Source of the DNA: Zeimonas sp003577305
Lineage (GTDB): Bacteria > Pseudomonadota > Gammaproteobacteria > Burkholderiales > Burkholderiaceae_E
DNA length: 64,000 nucleotides
Direction of reading: 5' to 3'
Assembly (NCBI GenBank): GCA_030263385.1
Contig: SZOX01000010.1
Coordinates: 18,711-82,710, forward strand
The first letter of the stretch is position 1, and each line of letters starts with the position of its first letter. The notes beneath the pieces were generated by a model, which saw nothing but the letters and a program-made list of their open reading frames with translations, had not been told where the DNA came from and ran no database searches. A program made the translations under genes and the position numbers. This document shows, piece after piece, positions 8,576 to 16,323 of the stretch.

Positions 8576-9535
8576 CGCGGGTCGCGCGAGGATGCTGGAG
8601 TAGAGGTCGGCGTCGATGTTGGCGCCGGTGAGCATCGCGGCGACCTTGCGGCCGGCAAGGTGCGGCTTCTCCCTGCGCACGGCGGCGAACGCGGCAGCGC
8701 CGGCGCCTTCGGCGCAGTTGTGCGTGCAGCGGAAGAGAATGCGGATCGACTCGGCGACTTCGTCGTCGCTCACCTCGACGATGCGCCCGACCGAGCGGCA
8801 GACGATGTCGAGCGCTTGCGGGTCGGGCGTGCGGCACGCGAGCCCGTCGGCCAGCACGGTGCTCACCGGCGATTCGATCGGGCGGCGCGCGGCGAACGAG
8901 GCGGCGTAGGCGCGCGCGTGCGCGCAGACCACGCCCACCACTTCGGTCGACAGGCCGAGCGCGTCGCGGGCCGCCACCGCGCCGCAGATGCCCGAGCCGA
9001 GTCCGATCGGCACGTAGAGCGTATCGATGCCGGGCACCGCGCGAAGCAGCTCGAGCGCGGCGGTGGCCACACCTGCAACTAGGGTGCGGTCGAACGACGG
9101 CACGAAGTGCAGGCCGTCGCGCGCGGCGAGTTGCCCGGCGAATTCGCGCGCCTCCTGGAAGTCGGCGCCGTGCTCGACGATGGTGGCGCCGAGCGCGCGC
9201 ATCGCGGCGTTCTTCTCCACGCTGTTGCCGCGCGGCACGACGACCGTGGCGGGAATGCCGTAGCGGCTCGCGCAGAGCGCGACCGACTGGCCGTGGTTAC
9301 CGCGGGTGGCGGTGACCACGCCGCGAACGGTCTTGTCCGATGCGAGGCGGGAGAAATGGACGAGCCCGCCGCGCACCTTGAACGCGCCCACCGGCGTGTG
9401 GTTTTCGTGCTTGAGCCACACCTCGGTGCCGGCTTCGCGGCACAGCATCGGCCAGCGGTACTGCGGCGTCGGCGGCAGCGTCTCGTAGACGATGCGGGCC
9501 GCCGACCCGATCTCGTCGATGCCCGGAAGATCCAT
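8540..9535 (-). CDS. Threonine dehydratase-like PLP enzyme (serine/threonine dehydratase family)
   Basis: A 331-residue fold type II PLP enzyme. The PLP lysine is K53 in TPVGAFKVRGG, and the ATRGNHGQSVA and GLGSGICGA motifs are those of IlvA/TdcB-like dehydratases. There is no C-terminal ACT regulatory domain, so it is of the short catabolic type; L-threo-3-hydroxyaspartate ammonia-lyase is an alternative. The start is the ATG at 9535-9533 (MDLPGIDEIGS); the longer frame runs into dnaB. Oddly, its last ten residues RLADYATDAL are identical to the PhoH C-terminus because both come from the arms of the inverted repeat. The family fold ends near DADLYSSIL, so the tail looks like an acquired extension. 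Confidence 0.88.
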   Translation of the reverse strand: MDLPGIDEIGSAARIVYETLPPTPQYRWPMLCREAGTEVWLKHENHTPVGAFKVRGGLVHFSRLASDKTVRGVVTATRGNHGQSVALCASRYGIPATVVVPRGNSVEKNAAMRALGATIVEHGADFQEAREFAGQLAARDGLHFVPSFDRTLVAGVATAALELLRAVPGIDTLYVPIGLGSGICGAVAARDALGLSTEVVGVVCAHARAYAASFAARRPIESPVSTVLADGLACRTPDPQALDIVCRSVGRIVEVSDDEVAESIRILFRCTHNCAEGAGAAAFAAVRREKPHLAGRKVAAMLTGANIDADLYSSILARPASRLADYATDAL

Positions 9536-9585
9536 GCGTCGGCCTCGCGCGCCGGCGGCCTGGCATGCGCGACGCGCGCAGCGAC

Positions 9586-11430
9586 TCAGGCCCCGGTAGT
9601 GAAGTTCTCGAACCGGGTGTACTGCCCGACGAAGGTCAGGCGCACGGTGCCGATCGGCCCGTTGCGCTGCTTGCCGACGATGACCTCGGCGACACCCTTG
9701 TCTGCCGAGTCGGGGTTGTAGACCTCGTCGCGATAGATGAAGACGATCACGTCCGCATCCTGCTCGATCGCGCCCGAGTTGTGACTCACGATGCCGTCGG
9801 CCAGCCACGACGCAGGGCCCGGCACGGTGAGGTCGAACACTTCCTCGTCGCCATCGGGTTCGATGGCGACGACACGGTCCCAGAAGAGATCGGACTGCGC
9901 CCAGGTTCGCAACGTTTCGTCATCGAGCAGACCCTTGCTATCGGCGAGCGCGCTGCGCGCCATCGCGACGCGATCTTCGGTGCCGATTCGCGACAGGCGC
10001 TGCCATCCCTTGTCAGTGAAGACCCGGTGTTCCGAGGTGGCCCGCAGCACCCTTCCGCTGGCGAGCGACAGGCGCACGATCGCGCGCCTGCCGACCGGCC
10101 AGACGCGATCGCTGCGGGCCGCGACGATCTTCTGGCTGGCGTCCATCGCGAGGACTTCGGGCTCGGTGCCGACCAGGCTCGCGATCGGGATTCGCCGGCC
10201 GTCGCCGAGCGTGACCAGCGTGTCGCCGGTGACGCACTCGCGAAGATCGGACATCACCGGCCGCTTGTTCGGCCGCTGCTCGAGCGAGCGGTTGAGCTGC
10301 GACAGCGCGATCACCGGGCAGTCGAGTTCCTTGGCGAGCGCCTTGAGCGCGCGCGAGATTTCGGAGATTTCGGTGGCGCGGTTCTCGCCGGTGCTGGTGG
10401 CCGACATCAGCTGCAGGTAGTCGACGACGATCAGGCCGAGCTTGCCGCACTGCCTGGACAGGCGCCGCGCACGCGCGCGCAGTTCGAGCGCGTTGAGCGC
10501 CGGCGTCTCGTCGATGAACAACTGGGCGTCCTGCATCTTCTGGATCGCGCTGGTGAGGCGCGGCCAGTCGTCGTCGAGCAGCCGTCCGGTGCGCAGCCGC
10601 TGCTGGTCGAGGCGGCCGACCGAGCACACCATCCGCATCGCGAGCTGCGTCGCGCCCATCTCCATCGAGAACACCGCCACCGGCAGGCCCTGGTCGACCG
10701 CGACGTGCTCGGCGATGTTCAATGCAAGCGACGTCTTCCCCATCGCGGGCCTTCCGGCCACGATCACGAGGTCGCCCGGCTGCAGCCCCGAGGTCATGCG
10801 ATCGAGGTCGACGTAGCCGGTGGGCACGCCGGTGACGTCGTTCGGATTGTTCAGGTTGTAGAGCTCGTCGATGCGCTGGACCACCTTGCCGAGCAGATCG
10901 GGCAGCGGCTGGAAGCCGGCCTGGCCGCGCGCGCCGTCTTCGGAGATCTGGAACACCTTCGACTCGGCCTCGTCGAGCAGCTGCCGCGTGTCCTTGCCTT
11001 GCGGATTGAGCGCCGAGGTGGAGATCTCGTCGGACGTGGAGATGAGCTTGCGCAGGATGGAACGGTCGCGCACGATCTCGCCGTAGCGGCGGATGTTGGC
11101 GGCCGACGGCGTCTCCTGCGCGAGCGAGTTCAGGTAGGCGAGCCCGCCCGCCTCCTCGGCCTTGCCGGCGGTCTGCAGCGCCTCGTAGACGGTGACCACG
11201 TCGGCCGGCTGTGCGCGCTCGATCAGCCGGCTGATCTGGCGCCAGATCAGCCGATGATCGTGCCGGTAGAAGTCTTCCTCGCGCACCACGTCGGCCACGC
11301 GGTCGAAGGCGGTGTTGTCGAGCAGAAGCCCGCCGAGCACCGCCTGTTCGGCCTCGATCGAATGCGGCGGCACTCGCAGCGCCGCGATCTGCGGATCGTG
11401 GCCCGGCAAGGAACTGGGAACTGCGGACAT
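9586..11430 (-). CDS. dnaB: Replicative DNA helicase DnaB, interrupted by an in-frame mini-intein
   Basis: The frame encodes 614 residues. N-extein residues 1-398 carry the DnaB N-terminal domain (IEAEQAVLGGLLLDN) and the helicase core with Walker A AGRPAMGKT (225-233), Walker B LIVVDYLQL (333-341) and SQLNRSLEQR. Residues 399-551 are an intein. The C-extein (552-614) resumes with SGAIEQDADVIVFIYRDEV and ends ENFTTGA. Removing the intein gives a normal 461-residue helicase with the conserved DLRESGAIEQ junction restored. It unwinds DNA at the replication fork. It follows rpsF-priB-rpsR-rplI on the same strand, but a strong terminator at 11514-11543 separates it from them. Confidence 0.97.
   Translation of the reverse strand: MSAVPSSLPGHDPQIAALRVPPHSIEAEQAVLGGLLLDNTAFDRVADVVREEDFYRHDHRLIWRQISRLIERAQPADVVTVYEALQTAGKAEEAGGLAYLNSLAQETPSAANIRRYGEIVRDRSILRKLISTSDEISTSALNPQGKDTRQLLDEAESKVFQISEDGARGQAGFQPLPDLLGKVVQRIDELYNLNNPNDVTGVPTGYVDLDRMTSGLQPGDLVIVAGRPAMGKTSLALNIAEHVAVDQGLPVAVFSMEMGATQLAMRMVCSVGRLDQQRLRTGRLLDDDWPRLTSAIQKMQDAQLFIDETPALNALELRARARRLSRQCGKLGLIVVDYLQLMSATSTGENRATEISEISRALKALAKELDCPVIALSQLNRSLEQRPNKRPVMSDLRECVTGDTLVTLGDGRRIPIASLVGTEPEVLAMDASQKIVAARSDRVWPVGRRAIVRLSLASGRVLRATSEHRVFTDKGWQRLSRIGTEDRVAMARSALADSKGLLDDETLRTWAQSDLFWDRVVAIEPDGDEEVFDLTVPGPASWLADGIVSHNSGAIEQDADVIVFIYRDEVYNPDSADKGVAEVIVGKQRNGPIGTVRLTFVGQYTRFENFTTGA
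9778..10236 (-). other. DnaB mini-intein coding segment
   Basis: A 153-codon insertion within dnaB. It starts with the nucleophile Cys1 in CVTGDTLVTL (block A), has the block B Thr/His pair in RATSEHRVFT (residues 66-75), block F in VVAIEPDGDEEVFDLTVPG, and ends LADGIVSHN with the penultimate His and terminal Asn (block G). The +1 residue of the C-extein is Ser. All residues normally needed for protein splicing are present. No LAGLIDADG or HNH endonuclease domain fits in this length, so it is a mini-intein. It sits after Glu398 and before the Ser of RE/SGAIEQ, two residues before the well-known Synechocystis DnaB intein site (RESG/SIEQ). Confidence 0.93.
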
Positions 11431-11513
11431 CGATGCTCGGATACTGCTGGGGGGCGGGGAATCAGCCCGACATCTTAGAGGAGAATGCGGCGCAGCATGG
11501 TTGCCGCGGCGGG

Positions 11514-11543
11514 AAAAAAGACGGGGCGCTGCCGCGCCCCGTC
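11514..11543 (-). terminator. Rho-independent terminator downstream of rplI
   Basis: On the minus strand a perfect 10-bp stem (GACGGGGCGC pairing with GCGCCCCGTC) with a 4-base loop is followed by six T residues. It lies 24 bases after the rplI stop codon and upstream of dnaB, so it should end the rpsF-priB-rpsR-rplI transcript. It is the clearest intrinsic terminator in the window. Confidence 0.9.
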
Positions 11544-11567
11544 CCGGACGGCATCGAGCGGACCGGC

Positions 11568-12020
11568 TCAGGCGGTCTCGGCCACCACCGACACGGTGAC
11601 CTGCACCACCACGTCGCTGTGCAGCGCGACGTCGACGGTGGCGTCGCCGATCGTCTTCAACGGGCCGGAAGGCATGCGGACCATGCCCTTCTCCACCTCG
11701 AAGCCGAGCTTCTTCAGGTTCTGGGCGACGTCGAAGTTGGTGACCGAGCCGAACAGGCGGCCATCGACGCCCGCCTTCTCGGCGATGCGCACGACGGTGC
11801 CGTCGAGCTTCTCGCCGAGCGCCTGCGCGGCCGTCAGGCGATCGGCCTGCGCCTTCTCGAGTTCGGCGCGGCGCGCCTCGAATTCCCTGATCGCCGCCTC
11901 GGTGGCGCGGCGCGCCTTGCCCTGCGGAATCAGGAAGTTGCGCGCGAAACCATCGCGCACCTTCACGACGTCGCCGAGCTGGCCCAGGTTGGCGAGCTTT
12001 TCGAGCAGGATGATTTGCAT
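11568..12020 (-). CDS. rplI: 50S ribosomal protein bL9
   Basis: A 150-residue protein of the large ribosomal subunit that binds 23S rRNA. It has the canonical N-domain MQIILLEKLANLGQLGDVVKVRDGFARN-type start (KPGY/KDGFARNFLIP variant), a long connecting helix rich in Glu, Ala and Arg (residues about 41-75) and a C-domain with GRLFGSVTN. It is the last gene of the rpsF-priB-rpsR-rplI operon, 16 bases after rpsR, and is followed by an intrinsic terminator. Confidence 0.98.
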   Translation of the reverse strand: MQIILLEKLANLGQLGDVVKVRDGFARNFLIPQGKARRATEAAIREFEARRAELEKAQADRLTAAQALGEKLDGTVVRIAEKAGVDGRLFGSVTNFDVAQNLKKLGFEVEKGMVRMPSGPLKTIGDATVDVALHSDVVVQVTVSVVAETA

Positions 12021-12036
12021 CTGGCGGGTCTCCGGC

Positions 12037-12312
12037 TCAGTGGTTGTCGGTGTACGGCAGCAGCGCGAGGAAGCGCGCGCGCTTGATCGCGTCCTGCAGC
12101 TGGCGCTGGTAGCGCGACTTGGTGCCGGTCAGGCGCGCCGGAATGATCTTGCCGGTGTCGGTGATGAAGTCCTTGAGCAGGTCGATGTCCTTGTAGTCGA
12201 TCCACTCGATCTTCTCGGCGGTGAAGCGGCAGAACTTCTTGCGCTTGAACAGCGCGCTCTGCGAAGCACGGCGGGGTTTCCTGTCTTTGGAACCGCGGCG
12301 GAAAGTGGCCAT
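12037..12312 (-). CDS. rpsR: 30S ribosomal protein bS18
   Basis: A 91-residue small-subunit protein that pairs with S6 on the ribosome platform. Family signatures are KFCRFTAEKIEWIDYKD and the basic block GKIIPARLTGTKSRYQRQL. It lies between priB and rplI in the standard proteobacterial order and has AGAGAGAACACC before its ATG. Full length, no anomalies. Confidence 0.98.
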   Translation of the reverse strand: MATFRRGSKDRKPRRASQSALFKRKKFCRFTAEKIEWIDYKDIDLLKDFITDTGKIIPARLTGTKSRYQRQLQDAIKRARFLALLPYTDNH

Positions 12313-12335
12313 GGTGTTCTCTCTTTCGTGTCAGT

Positions 12336-12665
12336 TCAGTTCGTTGATCGGCCCGACGAGGCGAAGTCGGTGACGTGCAGCACGAGCGACTTCGACTGGC
12401 GGCGGCGCGGCGCGAGAAAGCCGGTGACGAGCAGCTGCTCGCCCAGCGCGAGCCGGTCGGCGCGCGCCGCGATCGCTCCGGCGAAGCGCACCGGCAGCTC
12501 GAACTCGAGCTGCCTCGCGTGCCCCGCCTCGATCGCCTCGGAGCCGTGGCTCAGCCGCGCATTCAGCATCGCGATGCCCGCCGGCGTGTACCGCAGCGCC
12601 TCGCGCTCGACGAGCACGCCGGTGAGCTCGACGCGGTTGGCAGCAGCAACGGCTTCGGTTCGCAC
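12336..12665 (-). CDS. priB: Primosomal replication protein PriB
   Basis: An OB-fold single-stranded-DNA-binding protein of the restart primosome. The 109-residue frame contains NRVELTGVLVEREALRYTPAG, close to PriB of other betaproteobacteria, and SLVLHVTDF at the C-terminal strand. Its position between rpsF and rpsR is diagnostic. The start is uncertain: the frame opens with GTG at 12665 and no convincing ribosome-binding site is visible, so the true start could be a few codons further in, nearer NRVEL. Its partner PriA is not in the window. Confidence 0.88.
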   Translation of the reverse strand: MRTEAVAAANRVELTGVLVEREALRYTPAGIAMLNARLSHGSEAIEAGHARQLEFELPVRFAGAIAARADRLALGEQLLVTGFLAPRRRQSKSLVLHVTDFASSGRSTN

Positions 12666-12699
12666 TGCGAAGGCTGCAATGGGCGCCGCCCGCGCGCGC

Positions 12700-13065
12700 T
12701 CAGGCCTGGGGTGCCTCGGAAGCGGCCTTGCGGGCCTCTTCCTTCTGGATCTGCTTCCACATCGGCGACGGGCCCGTCTCGGCCTTCTTCATCGCGACGA
12801 TGAGATGGCGCAGCACCGCGTCGTTGAAGCGGAACGCGTGCTCGAGCTCGTCGAGCGTGGGCTGGCCGCATTCGACGTTGGCCAGCACGTAGTGCGCCTT
12901 GGCCATTTTCTGGATCGGGTAGGCGAGCTGGCGACGACCCCAGTCTTCGATCCGGTGGATCTTTCCCTGCTGGGATTCGATCATCGTCTTGTACCGGTCG
13001 ATCATCGCGGGCACCTGCTCGCTCTGGTCGGGGTGGACGATCAGCACGATTTCGTAGTGACGCAT
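12700..13065 (-). CDS. rpsF: 30S ribosomal protein bS6
   Basis: A 121-residue small-subunit protein starting MRHYEIVLIVHPDQSEQ, with RIEDWGRRQLAYPIQK and the AFRFNDAVLRHL block typical of S6. The ATG at 13065-13063 has a strong AGGAG seven bases upstream and was preferred over an in-frame extension to 13146, which lacks S6 similarity. It is the first gene of the operon and is driven by the promoter at 13259-13287. Confidence 0.97.
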   Translation of the reverse strand: MRHYEIVLIVHPDQSEQVPAMIDRYKTMIESQQGKIHRIEDWGRRQLAYPIQKMAKAHYVLANVECGQPTLDELEHAFRFNDAVLRHLIVAMKKAETGPSPMWKQIQKEEARKAASEAPQA

Positions 13066-13119
13066 CGGTTCTCCTGGTTCGGACGGCACGGCGACGACGT
13101 CGATGACAGGCCGAAGCTC

Positions 13120-13136
13120 CCTGCGAAAACCGCAGG
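13120..13136 (-). promoter_or_regulatory. Hairpin in the rpsF leader, possible S6:S18 autoregulatory site
   Basis: The rpsF transcript has a leader of roughly 190 bases. On the minus strand it contains a perfect 6-bp stem, CCTGCG-GTTTT-CGCAGG, about 55 bases before the start codon. Leaders of rpsF operons in many bacteria carry an RNA structure bound by the S6:S18 complex; whether this hairpin is that site cannot be told by eye. Confidence 0.4.
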
Positions 13137-13258
13137 ACCGCCGCACCCTTCACGGGCACGGCCTGCCGTTTCGACGCATGCCCGTCGCGCGGGCCCACCT
13201 TGTGGACGAAGGCCGCCGGCGTGATTGCGTCGATGCGCCGTGCGGCAAGGAACCGAAA

Positions 13259-13287
13259 AGTATAGCGGAGTGCACTGCCCGGCTCAA
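13259..13287 (-). promoter_or_regulatory. Sigma-70 promoter of the rpsF-priB-rpsR-rplI operon
   Basis: On the minus strand TTGAGC (13287-13282) is followed by a 17-base spacer and TATACT (13264-13259). Both boxes are close to consensus and the spacing is ideal. The -35 box overlaps the stop codon of the gene at 13284. Transcription would start near 13252, giving a leader of about 190 bases before rpsF. Confidence 0.78.
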
Positions 13288-14039
13288 GCGCGCGGCTCTC
13301 TCCCGGACGGCTCCTTCCCGGATCGTGCCTGGCCCGGCTCGCTCCAGCCGGCCCGAGCGCCCGCGTAGAGCGCCTCGAGGATCGCGCGCTCGCGCGTCTC
13401 GATGCGCGCGAGGAACCCGGAGGCGCCGCCGATCGCGCGAAACGCCTCGAAGCCGCGCATCAGGAAGTCGTGCATCTGCGACAGCCCCGCGACGCGCGCC
13501 GGGCCGCCCATTGCCTCGAGCAGCCGGCCCAGCATCGGATGGCGCACCAGGCGGTCGAGCGACTGCCCGATCGTGGCGAGCAATTCGATCTGGCGCTCGC
13601 GCTCGCGCCGCGTGCCGGCACGCCGGTACGCGGCGGCGTAGGCGGGCTCGTCGATCGCCAGCGGATCGGGCTCGCGCAACAGCGTGGCCATCTCCAGATC
13701 GAGCCGTTCGGCCAGCGCGTCCATCTCGATCGCATCGGCGATCGTCGCCAGCGCCGACTCGGGCAGCAGGCGCACCAGCATCGGCACCAGGCGTGCGAGT
13801 TCGGCGTCGCGCTGCGAGAAATCCTTCGCGCCGTACAGGTCTTGCAGGAAGAAGCGCGCGGCCGGCCCGTGGCGCGGCTCGGCAAGCAGGTCGGCATGCG
13901 TGCGCGCGAGCCGGCGTGCCTGCCAGTTCTTCAGTGCGTGCGTCCATGCGCGCGCCTGCGCATCGGAGCCGATCGAGGCGCGCAGACGCGCCACTTCGCC
14001 GGCGGTCTGCTGCAGCCGTTGTCCGTGATCCATCCCCAT
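13284..14039 (-). CDS. FFLEELY-motif protein (function unknown)
   Basis: An alpha-helical protein of about 251 residues. It carries the motif FFLQDLYGAKDFSQRD near residue 60, which matches the conserved FFLEELYG segment that names a family of uncharacterised proteobacterial proteins. A second conserved-looking helical block is QMHDFLMRGFEAFRAIGG near the C-terminus. No signal peptide or membrane segment is seen. The start is either of two nearby ATGs (14039 or 14033); a longer frame to 15050 overlaps the opposite-strand oxidoreductase and is rejected. It is divergent from the gene at 14142. No function is known to me. Confidence 0.75.
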   Translation of the reverse strand: MGMDHGQRLQQTAGEVARLRASIGSDAQARAWTHALKNWQARRLARTHADLLAEPRHGPAARFFLQDLYGAKDFSQRDAELARLVPMLVRLLPESALATIADAIEMDALAERLDLEMATLLREPDPLAIDEPAYAAAYRRAGTRRERERQIELLATIGQSLDRLVRHPMLGRLLEAMGGPARVAGLSQMHDFLMRGFEAFRAIGGASGFLARIETRERAILEALYAGARAGWSEPGQARSGKEPSGREPRA

Positions 14040-14141
14040 GAAAGCCGAGTCTGCCGCAGCCGGTGTACGGCTCAAAGTCGCCAGCGCACACACGCCCCGC
14101 TTTAGAGATGGAGCTCTACCCTGCTCGCCTAGAATCGCTCC

Positions 14142-14636
14142 ATGGTTCAACGTCGCACGTTCCTGAAGCTCGGCCTGGCTGGCGGCGCGTTGCTCGCCGC
14201 AGCCGGCACCGCGTCGTGGCTGGCGGTGCGCGATCCGCTCGCCAACCGGCGGGAGGTGCTCGCTGGCGTCGTTCCCGCGATTCTCGACGGCGCATTGCCC
14301 ATCGATGCCGCGCAGCGGGCGCTGGCTATCGGCCAGGCGAGCGCGGCGGTGGAGGTGGCGATCGCCGCACTGTCTCCTGCGGCACAGGACGAACTCGCGC
14401 AGCTCTTCGCGCTGCTGGCGCTCGCGCCCACGCGCCTTGCGCTCGCGGGCCTCGCGAAGCCGTGGCGCGAAGCCGACGTGGCCGAAGTGTCGGCAGTGCT
14501 GCAGCGATGGCGCACGCACCGGCTCGAATTGCTGCAGAGCGCCTATCACGCACTGCACGACCTGGTCGCCGGCAGCTGGTACGCCGAGCCCGCGCACTGG
14601 GCGGCGATCGGCTACGACGGGCCGCCGCGCCTGTGA
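14142..14636 (+). CDS. Tat-signal small protein, probable partner of the GMC oxidoreductase
   Basis: A 164-residue protein that begins MVQRRTFLKLGLAGGALLAAAG, a clear twin-arginine signal (RRTFLK) followed by a hydrophobic stretch. It resembles the small gluconate 2-dehydrogenase subunit 3-like proteins that pair with GMC flavoproteins and help export them. The gene is followed 49 bases later by the GMC oxidoreductase on the same strand. The twin-arginine signal suggests that the flavoprotein, which has no signal of its own, may be exported as a complex. That partnership is inferred from context. Confidence 0.75.
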   Translation: MVQRRTFLKLGLAGGALLAAAGTASWLAVRDPLANRREVLAGVVPAILDGALPIDAAQRALAIGQASAAVEVAIAALSPAAQDELAQLFALLALAPTRLALAGLAKPWREADVAEVSAVLQRWRTHRLELLQSAYHALHDLVAGSWYAEPAHWAAIGYDGPPRL

Positions 14637-14685
14637 GGCGCAGGCGCCCGCGGTCCGGCAAGGTTTCCGACGGAGCACGCATCCG

Positions 14686-16323
14686 ATGAGCAGTTTCCCC
14701 GACCCGGTGGCCGAAGGCCTGGCACGCGGCTGGAAAGTGATCGACGCCACGGCCGCAACGCTACCCGAGCAGTTCGACTGCGACGTGGCGATCATCGGCA
14801 CCGGTGCCGGCGGCGGCGTGAGCGCCGAGATCCTGGCGCACGCCGGCCTGCGCGTGCTGATGATCGAGGAAGGCCCGCTGAAGAGTTCGCGCGACTTCCG
14901 CATGCGCGAGGCCGACGCGTATCCGCAGCTGTACCAGGAGTCGGCGGCACGCAAGACCAGGGACAAGGCGATCAACATCATGCAGGGTCGCTGCGTCGGC
15001 GGCTCCACGACAGTCAACTGGACTTCGAGCTTCCGCACGCCTGCGGGCACGCTCGCCTGGTGGCGCGAGCACTACGGGCTCGCGGATTTCACCCCGGAGG
15101 CGCTGAACCCGTGGTTCGAGCGCGCCGAACGGCGCCTGTCGATCGGCCCCTGGCTCGCACCGCCGAACGAGAACAACGAACTGCTGCGCCGCGGCGCCGG
15201 CCGGCTGGGCATTCCGGCGCCGGCGATCCAGCGCAACGTGCGCGGCTGCCTCGACCTCGGCTACTGCGGCGTCGGTTGCCCGACCAACGCCAAGCAGTCG
15301 ATGCTGGTCACCACGGTACCCGCGGCGCTCGACGCCGGTGCCACGCTGTTCACGCGCGCGCGCGCCGCACGGCTCGAGGTCTCCGGCGGTCGCGTCGAGG
15401 CGCTGGAAGTCCGGTGGCTCGACGCCGAAGGGCTGCGTCCGGACGGGCGGCGCACCCGCGTTCGCGCGGCGCACTTCGTGCTCGCCGGCGGTGCGATCAA
15501 CAGCCCCGCCCTGCTGCTGCGATCGCAGGCACCCGACCCGCATCGGCTCGTTGGCGCGCGCACTTTCCTGCACCCGGTCGTGGTCTCGGCCGCGACCTTC
15601 GATCACCGCGTCGACGGTTTTTCCGGTGCTCCGCAGACGGTCTACACCGACCACTTCCTCGACGGCGGACCGATCGACGGGCCGATCGGCTACAAGCTGG
15701 AGGCGCCGCCGATCCACCCGGTGCTGTTCGCGACCACGCTGCAGGGCTTCGGCAAGGCGCACGCGCAGCAGATGGCCGACTTCAACCGCACGCACGCGCT
15801 GATCGCCCTGATGCGCGACGGCTTTCACCCTCAGGCCGCTGGAGGCCGGGTCGAATTGCGCGGCGACGGCTCCCCGGTGCTCGACTACCCGCTCACCGGG
15901 TACATTTTCGAAGGCGCGCGCCGCGCGCTGCTGTCGATGGCACAGATCCAGTTCGAGGCCGGCGCACAGGTCGTCTATCCGGTGCACGAACTGGCCTCGG
16001 GCTATCGCAGCTGGCCCGAAGCGCGTGCGGCGATCGGCGCACTGCCGATGAAGCCGCTGCTGTTGCGCGTGGTCTCGGCCCACGTGATGGGGGGCTGCCC
16101 GATCGCCGCCGACGAGCAGCGCGGCGTCGCCCGGCCCGACGGCGTGCACTGGCAACTGGCCAACCTCTCGGTGCACGACGGCTCGATCTTCCCGACCTCG
16201 ATCGGGGCCAATCCGCAGCTGTCGATCTACGGCATCACCGCGCGGCTGGCGAGCGGGCTCGCCACGCGGCTCACCGGCCGCGCGGCGCCCGCGTTCGGCG
16301 AAGCCGCGAACGGCGGCGCATGA
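14686..16323 (+). CDS. GMC-family FAD-dependent oxidoreductase
   Basis: A 545-residue flavoprotein. The FAD-binding motif IIGTGAGGG is at residues 36-44, followed by the GRCVGGSTTVNWT segment, the C-terminal GMC block with SAHVMGGCPI, and NPQLSIYGITARLA. A cysteine-rich stretch, GCLDLGYCGVGCPTNAKQS (about residues 187-205), is typical of the GMC subgroup that includes long-chain alcohol oxidases and cholesterol-oxidase-like enzymes. The substrate is unknown; an alcohol or sterol-like lipid is plausible given the lipid genes nearby. The start ATG at 14686 was preferred over an earlier frame extension. Its stop overlaps the next start (ATGA at 16320). Confidence 0.85.
   Translation: MSSFPDPVAEGLARGWKVIDATAATLPEQFDCDVAIIGTGAGGGVSAEILAHAGLRVLMIEEGPLKSSRDFRMREADAYPQLYQESAARKTRDKAINIMQGRCVGGSTTVNWTSSFRTPAGTLAWWREHYGLADFTPEALNPWFERAERRLSIGPWLAPPNENNELLRRGAGRLGIPAPAIQRNVRGCLDLGYCGVGCPTNAKQSMLVTTVPAALDAGATLFTRARAARLEVSGGRVEALEVRWLDAEGLRPDGRRTRVRAAHFVLAGGAINSPALLLRSQAPDPHRLVGARTFLHPVVVSAATFDHRVDGFSGAPQTVYTDHFLDGGPIDGPIGYKLEAPPIHPVLFATTLQGFGKAHAQQMADFNRTHALIALMRDGFHPQAAGGRVELRGDGSPVLDYPLTGYIFEGARRALLSMAQIQFEAGAQVVYPVHELASGYRSWPEARAAIGALPMKPLLLRVVSAHVMGGCPIAADEQRGVARPDGVHWQLANLSVHDGSIFPTSIGANPQLSIYGITARLASGLATRLTGRAAPAFGEAANGGA

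Noticed and set aside
13284..15050. A 588-codon minus-strand frame across the Tat and GMC genes
   Set aside because: Only its last 251 residues (FFLEELY protein) look real; the upstream part is antisense to two well-supported genes.
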